A DNA stretch of 64,000 nt, taken from the NCBI GenBank assembly GCA_000507305.1, contig DF239045.1:61747-125746 (forward strand), read 5' to 3'. Positions 32,121-44,893 of the stretch are shown here, piece by piece. Below the pieces are notes generated by a model. The model saw nothing but the letters and a program-made list of their open reading frames with translations. It made no database searches and had not been told where the DNA came from. Numbering within the stretch: the first letter of the stretch is position 1; each line of letters starts with the position of its first letter. The translations under genes and the position numbers were made by a program. This DNA is from Breviolum minutum Mf 1.05b.01 (taxonomy: Eukaryota; Sar; Dinophyceae; Suessiales; Symbiodiniaceae).

Positions 32121-33630
32121 TAGCCATGATATTAATGATAGCTATAAATATAACTGATAATTCTGCTGATTCTGCTGGTGACCTTTTTAGGATGGTGAAG
32201 CTCTAACTCTTTCACTCCAACTAGGGGAATTTGGGTCACGGGCTTGAATCGTCTAGTATGTCATTAGGTATGTTAAAACTATATGTAAGCCTTCATATTC
32301 ACCCCAAACATTGCTGATTTTTCGGCCTAAATATCATTTTGATGTAGTTCTCTCAAGGCAAGCAATCTGGTGAAGTCTCTTCACAATGGGTTCATTTGGT
32401 TAGCTACCGAAGAGATCGTGGGTCTTACCGTCTTATCCCAGTTGATTGGATTTTTTTAGGGTATGTTTTTCCAGGTATACAAAAGTCCCATGGATCCGTC
32501 ATGGGAAGAAGTTGCCAGGTCGCAGAAAAGTGGTTTGAAGAACAAGCTGAGCGCAGCAGGTCATTTGCGGGGTGACGGGGTGAGAGGTTGATCTGGCGTT
32601 TTTTTTTGTTGATGGGATGTGTTGAAAGGGAATTTAGGATCACTTGCATGTAGTAACAAGACGTTTATCAGATTTTCTTTTGAAATAAAACATATCCCCG
32701 AAAATGAAACATCCCCGAAAGACCCTGAATGACAAACATTTCATGGACAAATTCCTGAATCATTTAAATGTTTTCGAGAATTCTCTACTACCCATGGGCA
32801 AAGTTTGGTCTTTGGACTTTCCGGATATATGTAAGACCTATATTCAATGCTGATGGCATTTTCAATATTTTTTGTTATAATCATACTTCATGATAGTTTT
32901 CCACTACGTTTAACAGACTGAGGTTTGTAGTTTCTTTAATTATATTGAATTTTTGATTTGCACACATGACGCCCATGATATAACTAGAATTTTGCATATA
33001 TGAATATATGTCCATGCAGGCGTACCAAGAGGTGAGTTTTACCACTGACGGCAAACCTCATTCTCTGGCCCAAAAAAAACGACTTCAGAGCAGTGGAAAT
33101 ACTCGATTTTGCTTGCTGAGCAATACGCAGAACTAAAGACTTGACAAAGCTGTATTCATGGAGAAGCATGGATAATAAGCCTTTGTTGTCCATGATTGCT
33201 ACATTATTTTTTTTTCTGGGGTGGAGTACTTCAAGAAAGGATTGGCTATATTGGTTGCTCTTGCTATATTATACATGCATATTATTAACGAATATATGTT
33301 CATCATACATAAGCATGTTTAAAGAAATGATGCCCCAATATGCTTGCCATCTAATTTATCTACTTGACATCACCCTTTAGCGGGGTTTTTCACATGATGA
33401 GCAAAGCCACCATCGGGGGGCAACCTTTAATCGCTGCGATGGTTCACAGAACTGATTGGAAAAAAATGGGGATTCTTGTAGTGGCTCATGGAAAGATCCC
33501 GGAATGCACTTGGGGCTAGTTTTCATATATATTATCCCTGTAAAAAAGATGACAAAAAATCCCAGGGTTTTTTGATCATTCAAAAAACCGCCTGTTCTTT
33601 TGTTGATGTCCCTGAACCGGGGGACACGAA

Positions 33631-33727
33631 AACTTGGAGGATCAGGAACCAGGACTTGTTGTAAGTAGTGATCGGATTTACCCCCATTTAGTAGTGAACG
33701 GATCACCCCCTAAGGACTTGTTCCAAG
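33631..33727. repeat. Family A, partial copy
   Basis: Left AACTTGGAGGATCAGGAACC with CGGATTTACCCCCATTTA. The right end is truncated by the next copy. Confidence 0.45.
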
Positions 33728-33763
33728 CCCTCATTTTGTGACTAGAATTCCTGGGTAAAAAGG

Positions 33764-33934
33764 TACTTGGAGGATCATCCCAGTTTAGCAAGTAATGAGG
33801 ATTCACCCCCATTTATTGCCACCATGAAGTAAAAGGCCATTTGGAAGGGAAATAACCCGATCCTTAGGGGACGCAACCGATCACCAAGGTTATATTAACA
33901 CGTATCCATCCGTCCTGGGAGCCCATCCTCCAAG
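33764..33934. repeat. Family A, copy
   Basis: Left TACTTGGAGGATCATCCCAG; right CGTCCTGGGAGCCCATCCTCCAAG. A second family A element follows at 34376. Confidence 0.65.
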
Positions 33935-34122
33935 AGCCCACCAACCACCGGGGCCCCCGACCCTCCTACCACCTGCCCACCAGTTCGTCAAAGTTCGCTG
34001 AGTCTCTTGGCCATGGAAACGATTGAAACGGATGTGGACACCGGAAACACCAAAAATCGTCCTACGAGATGGGCCGTGACTCACCAGTTATAAATGGGGT
34101 GAAATAACCACTATAAGTAGGC

Positions 34123-34242
34123 TTACCCTCCAGAAGGTTAACAGCAAAAGCCACTGAAAAGTTACCGGGCCCCAAGAGGAAAGGCGAACGTCTTCCAACC
34201 ACCATTTTTCAGGGGCGAGCTGTTAAACTTCAGGGGTGTTTA
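34123..34242. repeat. Family C, copy
   Basis: Left TTACCCTCCAGAAGGTTAAC; right AGCTGTTAAACTTCAGGGGTGT; middle TCTTCCAACCACCATTTTTC. Confidence 0.6.
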
Positions 34243-34375
34243 CCAGTTACCTTTTTTTTTTTTCGGCCATTTATAGGGGCTAGCCATGTCACTCCATTTC
34301 CAACGATTGGCTGGGGACCCATTTTGCGGAAGTCACGGAAACGACCGTTAAAACCGAAGAGTCACCTGAAACTAT

Positions 34376-34540
34376 TACTTGGAGGATGATCCCCTGACTT
34401 GTAAGTGGTTTGTAACCATGGTTAATTTTCAGTCCCCTAAAAGTTCGGGTTGTGGGACCCTTTCCAAATGGCATGACTCCATGACTTATAAATGGGGGTG
34501 ATCCTAACCACCTACGAGACCTGGCATGATCCTCCAAGTG
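34376..34540. repeat. Family A, copy
   Basis: Left TACTTGGAGGATGATCCCCTG; right CTGGCATGATCCTCCAAG; interior CCTTTCCAAATGGCATG. Confidence 0.7.
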
Positions 34541-34632
34541 CTAGCTTTCTGAGTTGGAACGAATCGAAACGCCAAATCTTCGTTAGCAGATTGTTTTTTC
34601 GACCCAATATTTACTGGCCTCAGAAAGCAAAA

Positions 34633-35098
34633 TGGTAGAAACTATGTAAAAGTTGTACAATATACGCGCACTACCTGACCGTGTCACAGAAGCAGGCAAG
34701 AAAACTAGTTCTTGACAAACAGGTGCTAGCTCGCACGAAGGAAACCTTTCAATGCTGGGAGTGTGGCTTCCCTATGACTGGAGATGACACCTTGCGTTGT
34801 TCCAATGGTTACATGCAAGAAGAGACCCCGTCTTCACGATGTTGAATTGGCATACACCCCCTTGTCCAGATATGCTAAAGGTGGAGGTTCCGAGCCCGAC
34901 CACAAGGAGTTTCTTTGCATTTGTTTCTGCTTGGGGGCAAAAATTCCGCAAGATAGTGCCATTCAACTTGTGCGTTCGAAGGCTGCAAGTTTAGGCACAA
35001 CCAGGCATCGTGTGGACTCGATCTATGGAGAGCTGCGTGTCGCCCTCGCATGGAAAGAGCATCTTCTGCCGTTTCGATGGATTTTAAGCAAATGGTGA
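34633..35098 (+). pseudogene. ISXO2/IS1595-like transposase remnant
   Basis: Two frames join into a plausible N-terminal half of an ISXO2-type transposase. The first, open from about 34633 to the stop at 34843, has QCWECGFPMTGDDTLRC, a CxxC...C zinc-ribbon pattern. The second, one base shifted, has AYTPLSRYAKGG, then a helix-rich stretch, SAIQLVRSKAASLG, and RVDSIYGELRVALAW. In that family a zinc ribbon and helix-turn-helix precede a DDE catalytic domain that moves the element. The DDE part is not visible downstream. The frame change makes this a broken copy unless spliced. The call rests on pattern similarity only; an unrelated zinc-binding exon is the alternative. Confidence 0.4.
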
Positions 35099-37240
35099 GG
35101 CATGGATGCATGAACAGATAGCATCTAATTGAGGCGCAGCCATATGTGCACAACAATTTGATTCTGTGATAACCTGGCAGCTGTCGAACTACGGTAGCTC
35201 ACAGAATTGGTGCGTCCGGTGTACCCACACGGTCCCAGGTGCACTGCTAACAGCCTTGTACTAAGTCCTCGAGGTCAGAGAGTACCCGCTTGGATGGAAA
35301 AACTTCCAAAAAGCTCCTTTTGGATCATTAAAAGTAAGCCCCTTCTACTTCGCTACTTGGAAGGTCAGTTTTTTCGTATGTGGTGATCGGATCACCCCCC
35401 ATTAAGAAACCCGCCATGATGAGTAAGTCGGCCAATTTGGAAGTCGTGGTGTTTTTTTTCCAACCCCAAGGTCTTGAGGACGACGAAACCGATTCAACAT
35501 GGTTACGAATTAGCAGCATCCGTGAGTTCCCAGAAAATCCCAAGCACTCAATGTATGGTTTTTTCGAGGAATATCTGCAAGATACATTTACCATAAAGAT
35601 CAACCATAAATGTTTTCACCAGCACCGGTCCAAGGGGTGGTGTTTGAACCCTGACGGGTTGCTTAATGGCACCCTTTACCATCCATTTGGCACCCTTTGG
35701 AAGGTCCAGGTAGGTAAATATATACCAGTCCCATTTGAGTACCTCAGGGCAATGGCTTCCAAAAAAAAGAACAACCAACGATGCTCCCGTCGCGAACTCC
35801 CAACTCGGGGTGCCACCATCGGCCGCGGCCTCGGCTGGAATTCCTCCCAAGGCGAGGCTTGAAAACCTTGAAGGAGCTTGAAGCGCCAAAGCGTAACCAG
35901 GACAAATTCACCACAACGATTGGAAGATGTATCCCCTGTTAAAGATGGTGATGTTCCACCGTCATGTTTTTTTTTGCTAGGGGGTAGGTGTTGGAACCTT
36001 TACCAAACAAGCATCAGTTATTGTTTTTTTGTTTATCTTGGATTTGTTTTTTTGGTGATTTGTATGGATTCTACCATGGGATTCATCACCATTTTCACCA
36101 CCAATTAGGCTTTAGGGGAATATGTTTCATTTCTTCCAACCACCTTAAGCAACAAAGGCAGGAAATACGGTGGTGTAGCAAACTGAAGGAAGAGTCATCT
36201 GTCCTTTCCATGTTTCGGAAGCGCCTGTTTCATTAGCATATTATTGAAATACTCTGAATAAAATGGGACTTCCGATTTTTTAAATCCAAGCCATCCCGGA
36301 CAACATAGGGAAGTAGAATTTTTTATTTGTTAGGCCGCTGGATTTTACTGTTTTTAGGGGTTATTAGTTGATGGGAATTCGAGTTGGCAACTCGTGGGTT
36401 TTTCGTTTCGGTGTGACTTTGGACCCCCCCTGTACACACACATGCATCCTGACAAAGGTTTTTTTGTTTGGGGGAACCCCAAACAAACAACCTCTTCAGA
36501 AAATATTTTTTGAGGATTTTGGAAGACTAAGAACTAGAAGATGTTGAGATTTGTGTGAAACCAACATCCTTGAACGACATCACCATCGCAGGAGCCTTTT
36601 CGATACACAGATTTGGATGCTTTGCTCTACAGTCCCTTGGCGGGTGAAAGTTTCTAACTTCTGCTGCAGTTTTGGTGAAGACAACTGTTGAACAAACAAC
36701 CTGCACAGCGGACGTGTTTCTTTTGTTGCACGGCATTTTGAGTTTTGGCCGTGTTAAATTGATTTAGTTTATGGTTTCGATTATGAAGACAAAAGTTGGT
36801 ATAAATAACTTTTTTGGTGTCAGAAGAAGTTGGAGAATCACAGGGGCTCATTAATGTGCGCGATGTATGGAATATTTTACACATTTACCATACAGATTTT
36901 AGTGGAGCATTTGGGGGGTAAGGACCTTTTCGCTTCTTCCTGAAGGCCGGGTACACCCTCCCCGGGGTGCCACCCCCCCGATTGATTGCCTTTGCTTCAT
37001 TGAGGGACAAAATTTCGCTTAAATAATCCCTTTTCAGCAGGCCGGCTGCGGCGTCCTTTCCTGGGGAGGTTTTGATTTGTCAAGGACTTCTGGACGCAAG
37101 ATCTCCATTTTGAAAAAAAATCACTGCCTAGTTGGGCCTAGATGTTGTTTCAGCCGAGGTCCGAAAACGTGTGCCTAAAGACAGTGCGGCAAGTGTTTCT
37201 GATTGGATTGGAGGATTTTGTCCTGCTGATTCTTTAATAG
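35099..37240. other. Intergenic with repeat fragments
   Basis: Contains a family A left end (35354), a family J remnant with TAGGTAAATATATACCAGTC (about 35709) and otherwise unassigned sequence. Several short frames exist; none is coding-like by composition. Confidence 0.5.
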
Positions 37241-37262
37241 TTCGTAGCCATTTTGGCTCAAG
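37241..37262 (+). other. Relict dinoflagellate spliced leader, copy 1
   Basis: Reads TTCGTAGCCATTTTGGCTCA then AG, i.e. the 22-nt spliced leader with one mismatch (second base T for C). The following bases are TTGCG, not a GT donor, so this is not an SL RNA gene. It sits 63 bp upstream of the ATG of an open frame, as expected for a 5' leader of a processed mRNA that was reinserted into the genome. Confidence 0.9.
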
Positions 37263-37325
37263 TTGCGCTTTGCCTTGAGTTAAGAAGCCCGATCGGTCGC
37301 GACAAACCCCGTCCAAACCATCAAA

Positions 37326-37961
37326 ATGGCTACCACCTGCATTGAACAGCAGGTGCTTGACCAACTCATTGGCCACAGTGTGGTTGGTCTTGACATTGTC
37401 CGTACTCAGATGCTGGCACACAAGGGTCTACTGGGATTCTTGCGCAAGAACCGCTTAATTGCTGAAATGGAAGAGATGAAGTCTTACGACGTTTCCATCA
37501 TCAACGCCATGCAATCCTTATCGGCGATCCAAACAACCACTGGCAATTGCCTGCATTGTTTGCAGGATGGTTGCATCGGCCTGTTCAATCCGATCGACCA
37601 CGAAGATGAGCAAACTTTTCTGGTAGCCACCGAAAATTGCGAGATACACAAATTTCGCGGAGATAACAAGGTGGAGCATGGTTGCAGAAGGATCCGCAAG
37701 AGGACGTGCGGTTGCATCGGGAGTAGGGTGTGTGACACTGAAAGGGAGAGGCTCCCATTCGCGTTTGTGACGGCGAATCTTAAATTGCTTGCCAACCGCG
37801 AGCAACAATTGATTCGCCAGACGACACGCCCGGATAGTGGAGGGCTAGGAGATTGCTATACATTTGCTGCCCGCACCGTTGACGGCTTACGCAACAGTGC
37901 GGACCGGGTATGTTTTGAAGCTCCATATGCTGCTCGCTGCCCGGAGGCTATGGGCGCCTAA
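37326..37961 (+). CDS. Unrecognised protein gene behind a spliced-leader relict
   Basis: A 211-codon frame starting at AAAATGGCT, a good eukaryotic start context, 63 bp after the SL relict; the leader decides this start. The first 100 codons have GC-rich third positions typical of dinoflagellate genes. The N-terminal part (MATTCIEQQVLDQLIGHSVV...) looks helical; residues about 80-150 carry many Cys, Arg and Lys. No signal peptide or transmembrane segment. A GT at 37908 follows GGACCGG and could be a donor, in which case the last 18 codons are intronic. No family recognised. Confidence 0.5.
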   Translation: MATTCIEQQVLDQLIGHSVVGLDIVRTQMLAHKGLLGFLRKNRLIAEMEEMKSYDVSIINAMQSLSAIQTTTGNCLHCLQDGCIGLFNPIDHEDEQTFLVATENCEIHKFRGDNKVEHGCRRIRKRTCGCIGSRVCDTERERLPFAFVTANLKLLANREQQLIRQTTRPDSGGLGDCYTFAARTVDGLRNSADRVCFEAPYAARCPEAMGA

Positions 37962-38804
37962 TACCATCACAAGTGTCCACGGACGGGTGCCAATTCACCC
38001 ACTCGGACCTGACGGTGTGTACCGTAGGGATGAGTACGACAGACGAGAGGCACTGCCAAAAGATCCTTTCACGACACTGCGGAGAACTTTCCGTCTCGAC
38101 GATGATATCAATGAAGCTCACATTGGACTGGGTGATTATGCTTATCACCAGGGAGGTGTGTCAGGATTGGGAGGTGTGTATTTCGGGCATGGTGGCACGA
38201 TGATGACTGGGTTGACCCGGACACGACCCGCCCACTTTCAGCCGCATGGGCCCACGCAACCAAGGTGAGCCTGAGGAGATTGATGATCAGCGTCCAATGG
38301 AAAGGCAGATATCGTTTAGCGATGACTCATTTTGCAGTTCGGATGAAGAGGATGCAATTGTTGAGGTCTTGACGGGCAAGCATATCGCCAAGACGGGAGA
38401 GATTGTTGCAGCAACAGGTTTAGAAAAGGGTCAATCAGCATTTGTCAGCATTTGTACGCACTTGCTGAAATGGGCAGCATGTACAAGATTCTCGCATCAC
38501 CCCCTACATGGGAATATAATGGACAGACGTCCTGGGAATCAATGTTGCACGAACACGACCCCACCGAAAGAAAGCTGACGACGGTCGATCTTGATCAAGG
38601 GAGACCCGCATCGAAGCTTACGTTGACCAGGTTCAGTGAGATGGTTAGAAAGGCTAGGCAGGTTGAGGACCCTTCGGAGATCGGAAGAGGTGAGCATCGA
38701 GACTCACCAGACAATGTACTGATCGGTTTTTCTTGCCACCCTGCGGAAGCAATAAGCTGTTTCGGTTCAAGACTCAAGTACCTGAGATCCACAAACGTGG
38801 CCAG
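37962..38804 (+). other. Downstream coding-like frames ending at a strong splice donor
   Basis: Three overlapping frames look coding: to 38268 (with FRLDDDINEAHIGLGDYAYH and a Gly-rich stretch), to about 38450 (with an acidic SFSDDSFCSSDEEDA), and 38452-38804 (with SMYKILASPPTWEYNGQTSW). The last ends at CCAG then GTAAGG, a consensus donor at 38805. They probably continue the gene at 37326 through frameshifts or small introns; I could not define the joins. AAGGTGAGC at 38260 is another donor-like site. Confidence 0.35.
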
Positions 38805-40077
38805 GTAAGGGAGTGAGTCAGGTCCGGTCCGCAGTAGGGTGGCCTCCACGGTCTTCAGTTTTTCAAGCTACTTTCAACCTCTTGCGTTGAACTTTTTTCC
38901 ACTACTTTCTCAAACTTCTCTACTGAACAACCGCCATCTTGGTAGGACTTTTCATGCTTCTGAAATCAACTGTTGTGTCACATCAGGTGGGCACCGGGCC
39001 ATCCCCAGATAGCACAGGGCACCGGGCATTTTGTAAAAGCGAACCTCCTTTCAGGGAGGGTTTTGTTGAAGGTTAGCTTAGCTGGAGCAAATGGATTTTG
39101 TAGCGAGAAAACGAGGGGTTGGGGGCATGTAAAATCCCTTCATAAGGAAGGGAGAGATTTGGAGCTACTCACAGGTTTGAGGCGGCACAACTTAGTAGTG
39201 AAACCTGACATGAAATCTTACATCCCCTGGAAGCGACCGTTCAGCACCATGCTGCAAGAATGCTGAAACTCCTGTTGGATGATAATAAACCTCTATTTTT
39301 CAGAAAAAAATGGGTGAAACTTGTAACTCAACCAAAAAATAGGGGTGAGTGTTTTTTTTTGGGGGGGGTATACACTATAGTTGATCTATTTGCACTGCCC
39401 TCCCTGAAATTTTACCACTTAGTTGCCTCGCCCCCCCCGGGTTTTTTCCAGACAGGCCCCCCAACTGCATAACCAGTTGTTGAGTACATCACTGGGAGTT
39501 TGTATAAGTTTTTGGGGTACCGATATTTTGGAGAACCTCCGTTTATGATCCATGGATAACTATAGGCTTTTCAAGCAGCCGGTTCAACCGGACAGGAATT
39601 CACAAACCCTGCGGGTATTTAACCTCCCTGCCCAAACCATGCAACCGTGATTTCACATGGCCATTCTTCCTCCCTGTAACCGGCTGAAAACGTGCAAAGT
39701 GGTGAATATTTTCGTCCATGTTGCGGAACTTTTTGGAACTTTTGCTATCAAGCGGGCGACTTCTTTTTTTTTGGTACATGTGACCTTTAGTTGGTACATT
39801 AGTGACATTTTTGGATATTTTTAGGGTGATTTCGAAATTGGGTGATTGTATATCACCCACATGAAAAATGAAGGTTTAAGCCATAAAGATATGGGTTACA
39901 ACCGTTATAACCCCTAAAAATGAAGGGTTGTGGTTGTGGGTTCCGATGGTATCAGCTGCTGCCCCCGGATCTTTTCGTGACTTCCTTCCTTCCCCACTTG
40001 CTCAGGTGTACCCACCGGAAGCGACAGTAATGAGGCCCAAATGTCGGTCATTTCCGAAATGAGAGATGAATGGGTAG

Positions 40078-40228
40078 TACTTGGAGGATCGGGACCCATT
40101 TTCCGGACGGATACGTGGTTAATAATAAGTCCCCAAGACCTGGGGTTGTGGGACCCTTCCAAATGGCCATTCATGGCTAACAAAACAGGGGTGATCCTAA
40201 CTTACGAACTGGGAAACCTCCTCCAAGT
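40078..40228. repeat. Family A, copy
   Basis: Left TACTTGGAGGATCGGGACCC; right GGAAACCTCCTCCAAGT; interior ACCCTTCCAAATGGCC. Confidence 0.6.
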
Positions 40229-42430
40229 CAGTGGCATGGTGCGTATAGTGATGACCATTCATTGGGGTTCGCGTGGGTTTTGACGAGGAATTCCATACAA
40301 AATGACGCGAGCAAATGATCGTTTGAAGGTGGGTGATTCTTGCACCAACCAAGTTGTTTTTTTTTGTGGCTTACAGTTCTGATTTACGAAAACCATGAAT
40401 TCTGGATTTCGGAAAATTTTTGGATATCCAATTTCCACCAGAATTTGAGATCCCATGATTCACCGGGGAACTTATTACACCGTGATACAACTGGTGTAGC
40501 AGGTGTTTGTGCATCAACAGTGACACCCAAGAAGTTGGCTTCTCAGTACCTTTTCCGACAGTCCAAAAGTGATGGCTGATCCCAGGCTTACTGTATTAAT
40601 ATATGAATATGTATATTCATATATATTTATATTATACATATCAAACTCCCCAGGAATCTTACATTTTCCCGAAAAAACATTTGAAGGAAACCACCATCTT
40701 GGGGAAGCAGACAAGTGGAAACCAGTTTTTGTTGCCCTTCGCCATCCTTTAAATTCCGGCGAAGTCAGGTAGATTTGGCCAAAAGCCTTCCAAGCATGTT
40801 GGAAGACCTCGGCGCGGAAGTACACCACCTACTACCTGAATCTGAAAAGGCACCCATCGAAGTCACCGGTTTTTTGGACCGTGGGATTTTTGGGGCCCCG
40901 AAAATTTTCATTCGCCGTGTCCATGATTTTTTTTCGCTCAGCTGGGGTGAACCCACCTACTTTTGAAAATTCGGGCATATTTTTCCACTGCCATTTGAAA
41001 ATGGTGTTTGGGCCCATCTTGTAGGATAAATTCCATTTTTACATGGCGAAAAAAAAGTTGAACCCTCAGCATGCAATTCCCTTCCATTGCCACAGGTATA
41101 TCGTTTAGTTTTTGTGGATGGCCAACTACACTCAGGTGAGGGAAACAGAAAAAAAACGGCGATTCAGTGGTGAGGTGTGGATCTGCAAAGTCTAATGGCT
41201 GGTCTACCTGTATAACCATCCCCCGAAGGTGCCCCCACCTTAATAACCCTTGGTTTGTCCCAATTTTTCTCCTATGGCGAATACTAATATCAGAATGGTA
41301 GGGTTACCATGGGTTACCATCAGCAAATCCTTAACCAGTGTTGGTTCGCCAGATGCTCATCAGCCAGAATCATTGATATATTACAAGTGGCATTTTGAGA
41401 GGTTTGTCACCAAGAATACCGGGAAACCCGAAATTGTGTAAATGTTGTTTTTGTCGAATTTCCTCCTCCTTTCGGGTGGATTTTGTAGGGTTCCCTTCCA
41501 TTTTAGTAGTGTTTTTGGGTGTAAGTCTACCTTTTCATTTTTATAGGTACTTTTCCAAGTATGTTGTGCTTCTAAGACATTCATTACAAGAATTATTATT
41601 TCCAGTTTGTTCTTGGGGGTGTAGTTGGTTCCCTTACTTCGTGTAGGTAGCTTTACCTGGAAAACGGCTGTTGCGATGTTAATTTCCATCAACTTGAAAC
41701 CGCAAAAAACAGCCGCTTTCGTTACCTCAAAAAATGGTACTTTGCTTTGTTTCCCAGATACTTTCCTATGCTGATGTTACTTTTTTTATGACTCAGATAG
41801 TCGGTAAATGCCCAGGCGAATTCTTCTGACTTCGCGTGACGGATGTACTCCACATGGTGGTTTAGTAGAGAAAGATTCCAAAACATTAAATTCACCCAAT
41901 AGATATGGGATATGGACGAATAATTCTGGTATAATTTGTACACATTTCATTTCAAAGATTTATTTTGCATTTGAAAAGATTTCAGAATAGAATAAAAGAT
42001 ATCATGGCAATTCTTTGTGACCTTTTTGGGATGGTTAAGTGACCCCTTCAAAGGTTAAGTCACCGTGACCTGCAACTAGGGGATTAAAAAACGTCACTTT
42101 TGAATCACCGTGATGGTATGATTTATACAAAAATGTCATTTCTAAGCTTCATTTTGGCTTTTGCACAGATTTTCAGAAATAAAGAACAAGACACATATTC
42201 TACCTGAAGAATCCACCATAGGAAGGTAGGAAGGCCCCTGGATGGCTGTTTTTTAGGGGGTAAACTCAAGTTGATGGTTCAATGAACGAACAAGCCGTAA
42301 CGTACCTGAGAATTTCCATATATCGATCCCTTGGTTTCCAAAATCCAAAACGTCTCAGGGAGGATTTTGGCTCCCCATGACGGGTTAAACGGATGACCTG
42401 GAACTTCATATGTCATGGTGATCGAAAACA

Positions 42431-42559
42431 CGCCGTCCCCTTGACGGATCGTGTTGGGAACCACTCAATTGACGGATCGCCGGAACTTCACGGCTAGTAT
42501 CACTCAATGGGAGTGATCCGAATCCTGTACTTACTGAGCCATTGGCTGATCCTCCAAGT
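42431..42559. repeat. Family A, right part
   Basis: Right end GGCTGATCCTCCAAG. The left terminus is not recognisable. The interior holds two TTGACGGATCG repeats (42441 and 42470). Confidence 0.4.
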
Positions 42560-43595
42560 TTGGGCTTCCCTTCCAAAGTGTTTCTAACTCATGGATTTGG
42601 GCGGGTTCCAGGACTCACCACCCCCAATTTTTTTTACGGGCATCGCCAAAACTGATTCGATGTCATTTTGATGTTTTTTGTTGTTGGGATAATCCAGGAT
42701 TTGTAAGGGTTTTTCACACAATTTTTTGGGTGTGAAATGTCATCCCAACCCTTCATCAAGGCCACGTTATCGGATGATCCTCCGAGAACGTGATACTTTG
42801 CAAACGATCAACGATCGACTTGCCCCAGGCTTTTCGCTTCCGCCTCCCTGGTGGGACCGAACATTTTTCAGGGTGGATGGGTATCATCACTGGTATCGTG
42901 ACCTGTTTTTTTTGGGTTGCGGGATGCGGCTTAGTGACTGGTGTTTTTGTGTTTTCCTGTGTGCCTGGAAAGCCTAGGAACGTACCATTTTTTTAGGCAA
43001 CTGTGACTGGTTTCAGGGGTTTCAAGTTGATGGAAATTAACAGCAACTGGTTTTCTAGGTGCTAATTTTTCTTGAAGTTTTTTTTCAATTCGGTGTGGTT
43101 AGTTGTTCGTGAGGTCGCTCAATTCCATCTGGAACGGATGTGACTGGAACCATGACAAAACGTTCATGGAAAACGCCAATGGGGATGGAATGCCCCAGTG
43201 CAGAATCATGGACTAAATTATTACTTCAGGGATATTGGCGTGGCAGATTCTGAGGAACTTCAGGATTTTGTCAATGTAGGGAGAATCGTGACTGCAGATG
43301 GCTGTCCTGCTAGTGTTGAGAAGTGATTAATAACCCCCCCTCCGCCCACAACAATTGAAGGATAGGAAATAAAGTTTTTCAACTGATTATGAAAAGAATC
43401 TTTATGTGCGATTAATTCTTTATTGGTAAACGTATTGGTGATTATGTACTGGATTTTGTATTGGTAAATGTATTGGACTCAAGATTCTGGATTGGATCAT
43501 TGGCTGCACTTGCTTTCTTTTCCTCTTCGTTCACTTCATTTGATTTCCTTTCATTTCCTAATTGCTTCTTTTGAAAAACCTTGGAAATGAAAGGA

Positions 43596-44115
43596 GCTAC
43601 AATGAATAGGGAATGAATAGGAATGAATGAGAAATGAATAAGACTTGAATAGGAAACAAATAAGACATGAACAGGACATGGTTAGCCGTCCGGGCCCCAA
43701 ACTTTATTTACTACCCTTTATTAATCCCTTTTATTGAAAACCTGTGAAAATGAAAGGCACTAAAATGAATAGGAATGAATGGGAGCTGAATAAGAGTTGA
43801 ATAGGAAATGAATAAGATTTGAATAGGAAATGAATAAGAATTGAATAGGAAATGAATAAGGCATTCAGGCCCCAAACTTTATTTACTACCCCCTTTATTA
43901 ATCACTATTTTGGGGATTTGTACCCCCTTCCTCACTTGATTTGGGGCTTGAAGTCAATAGTTTTTAAATAAGAGATTGATAAGAAAACATGATCCTCGCT
44001 TTTTTGGAATTCTGATAATTTCTCAGGTCAAAGGAAATGAACAGAAATGATTGAACATGAAAAGGGAATGAATAGGCAATGAATAGGGAAACAAATAGGA
44101 ATGCATAGAAAATGA
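43596..44115. repeat. Degenerate GAATAGGAAATGAATAAG repeat block
   Basis: Three tracts (about 43596-43680, 43763-43862, 44036-44115) of variants of AATGAATAGGAAATGAATAA. Two are followed by the same GGCCCCAAACTTTATTTACT and ACCC...TTTATTAATC tail (43694 and 43869), so the block grew by duplication of a larger unit. Confidence 0.75.
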
Positions 44116-44282
44116 AAAGAAATTTTCATTAAAAATGAAAAAGAAAATTTCATAGGGCAAAATTTTTGCCTCAAAAAAACATAAGTCAAAAAAAAACCGC
44201 CCCTTCCAGCAGTTGGACCACTAAATTCATTCACTTCCCATTTTTACTAATTGCTTCAGGGAGTGGGGCCCACTTTATTCAC

Positions 44283-44436
44283 TACTTGGAGGATCATCCC
44301 ATGACTTGGATACGTGGTTAATAACCATGGTGATCGTAGGTTCCCTAAGGATCGGGTTATTCCCCTTCCAAATGACCTAAATGGCTTATAAACGAGGGTT
44401 ACTAACCACTTACTAACTGGGATGATCCTCCAAGTA
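44283..44436. repeat. Family A, copy
   Basis: Left TACTTGGAGGATCATCCCAT; right AACTGGGATGATCCTCCAAGTA. Good stem. Confidence 0.8.
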
Positions 44437-44545
44437 CCTCTTTACTAATTGCTTCTCAACATTATCACTTGACCCAGCTAGTACTTGACCGGCGCTGGTT
44501 TGCTGGTTTTTGGGGGGAAGATTGAAGACCCACAATCAACCATGT

Positions 44546-44699
44546 CCAATCAACCAACCCCCCCCGGCCACTAAAAACCTCCCCCCAAAAAATAAGGCGG
44601 GCCTTATGAAACCGTTATCAACCATTGGTTTCCCTTAATAAAGCCTTATTCAACCGTTATTTCTGAGGGGGGTACGTTAGGGGGGTTAGGTTGATTGGC
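44546..44699. repeat. Family K, copy 2
   Basis: Left CCAATCAACCAACCCCCCC; right GTTAGGTTGATTGGCC; core CATTGGTTTCCCTTAATAA. Confidence 0.75.
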
Positions 44700-44893
44700 C
44701 ATAAAAAGAACAACCTGATAAAAAACAAGAGAAGAAAGAAAGAAACAAAGAACAAAAAGAAAGAACAGAAGCAGATAGAACCTATAGATAAGATCATGCA
44801 ACCCCCCAATAGTCAAAAAACAGGGAAGCCAGCAAATAAAGAAGCCACAGAAAAGGGAGAGAAACGAAACAGTAAATGGAAGATGATGATAGT

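Larger units (their letters stand above)
24813..34632. other. Gene-poor tract with fold-back elements and a SINE-like unit
   Basis: Apart from the elements listed separately I see one weak coding candidate (29186-29404) and otherwise unassigned spacer. Confidence 0.55.

Noticed and set aside
37241..37262. SL RNA gene
   Set aside because: Neither leader copy is followed by a GT donor or by the rest of an SL RNA, so they are relicts of trans-spliced mRNAs.
43596..44115. CRISPR-like array (spaced GAATAG repeats)
   Set aside because: Units are degenerate and contiguous with no regular unique spacers, and the genome is eukaryotic.
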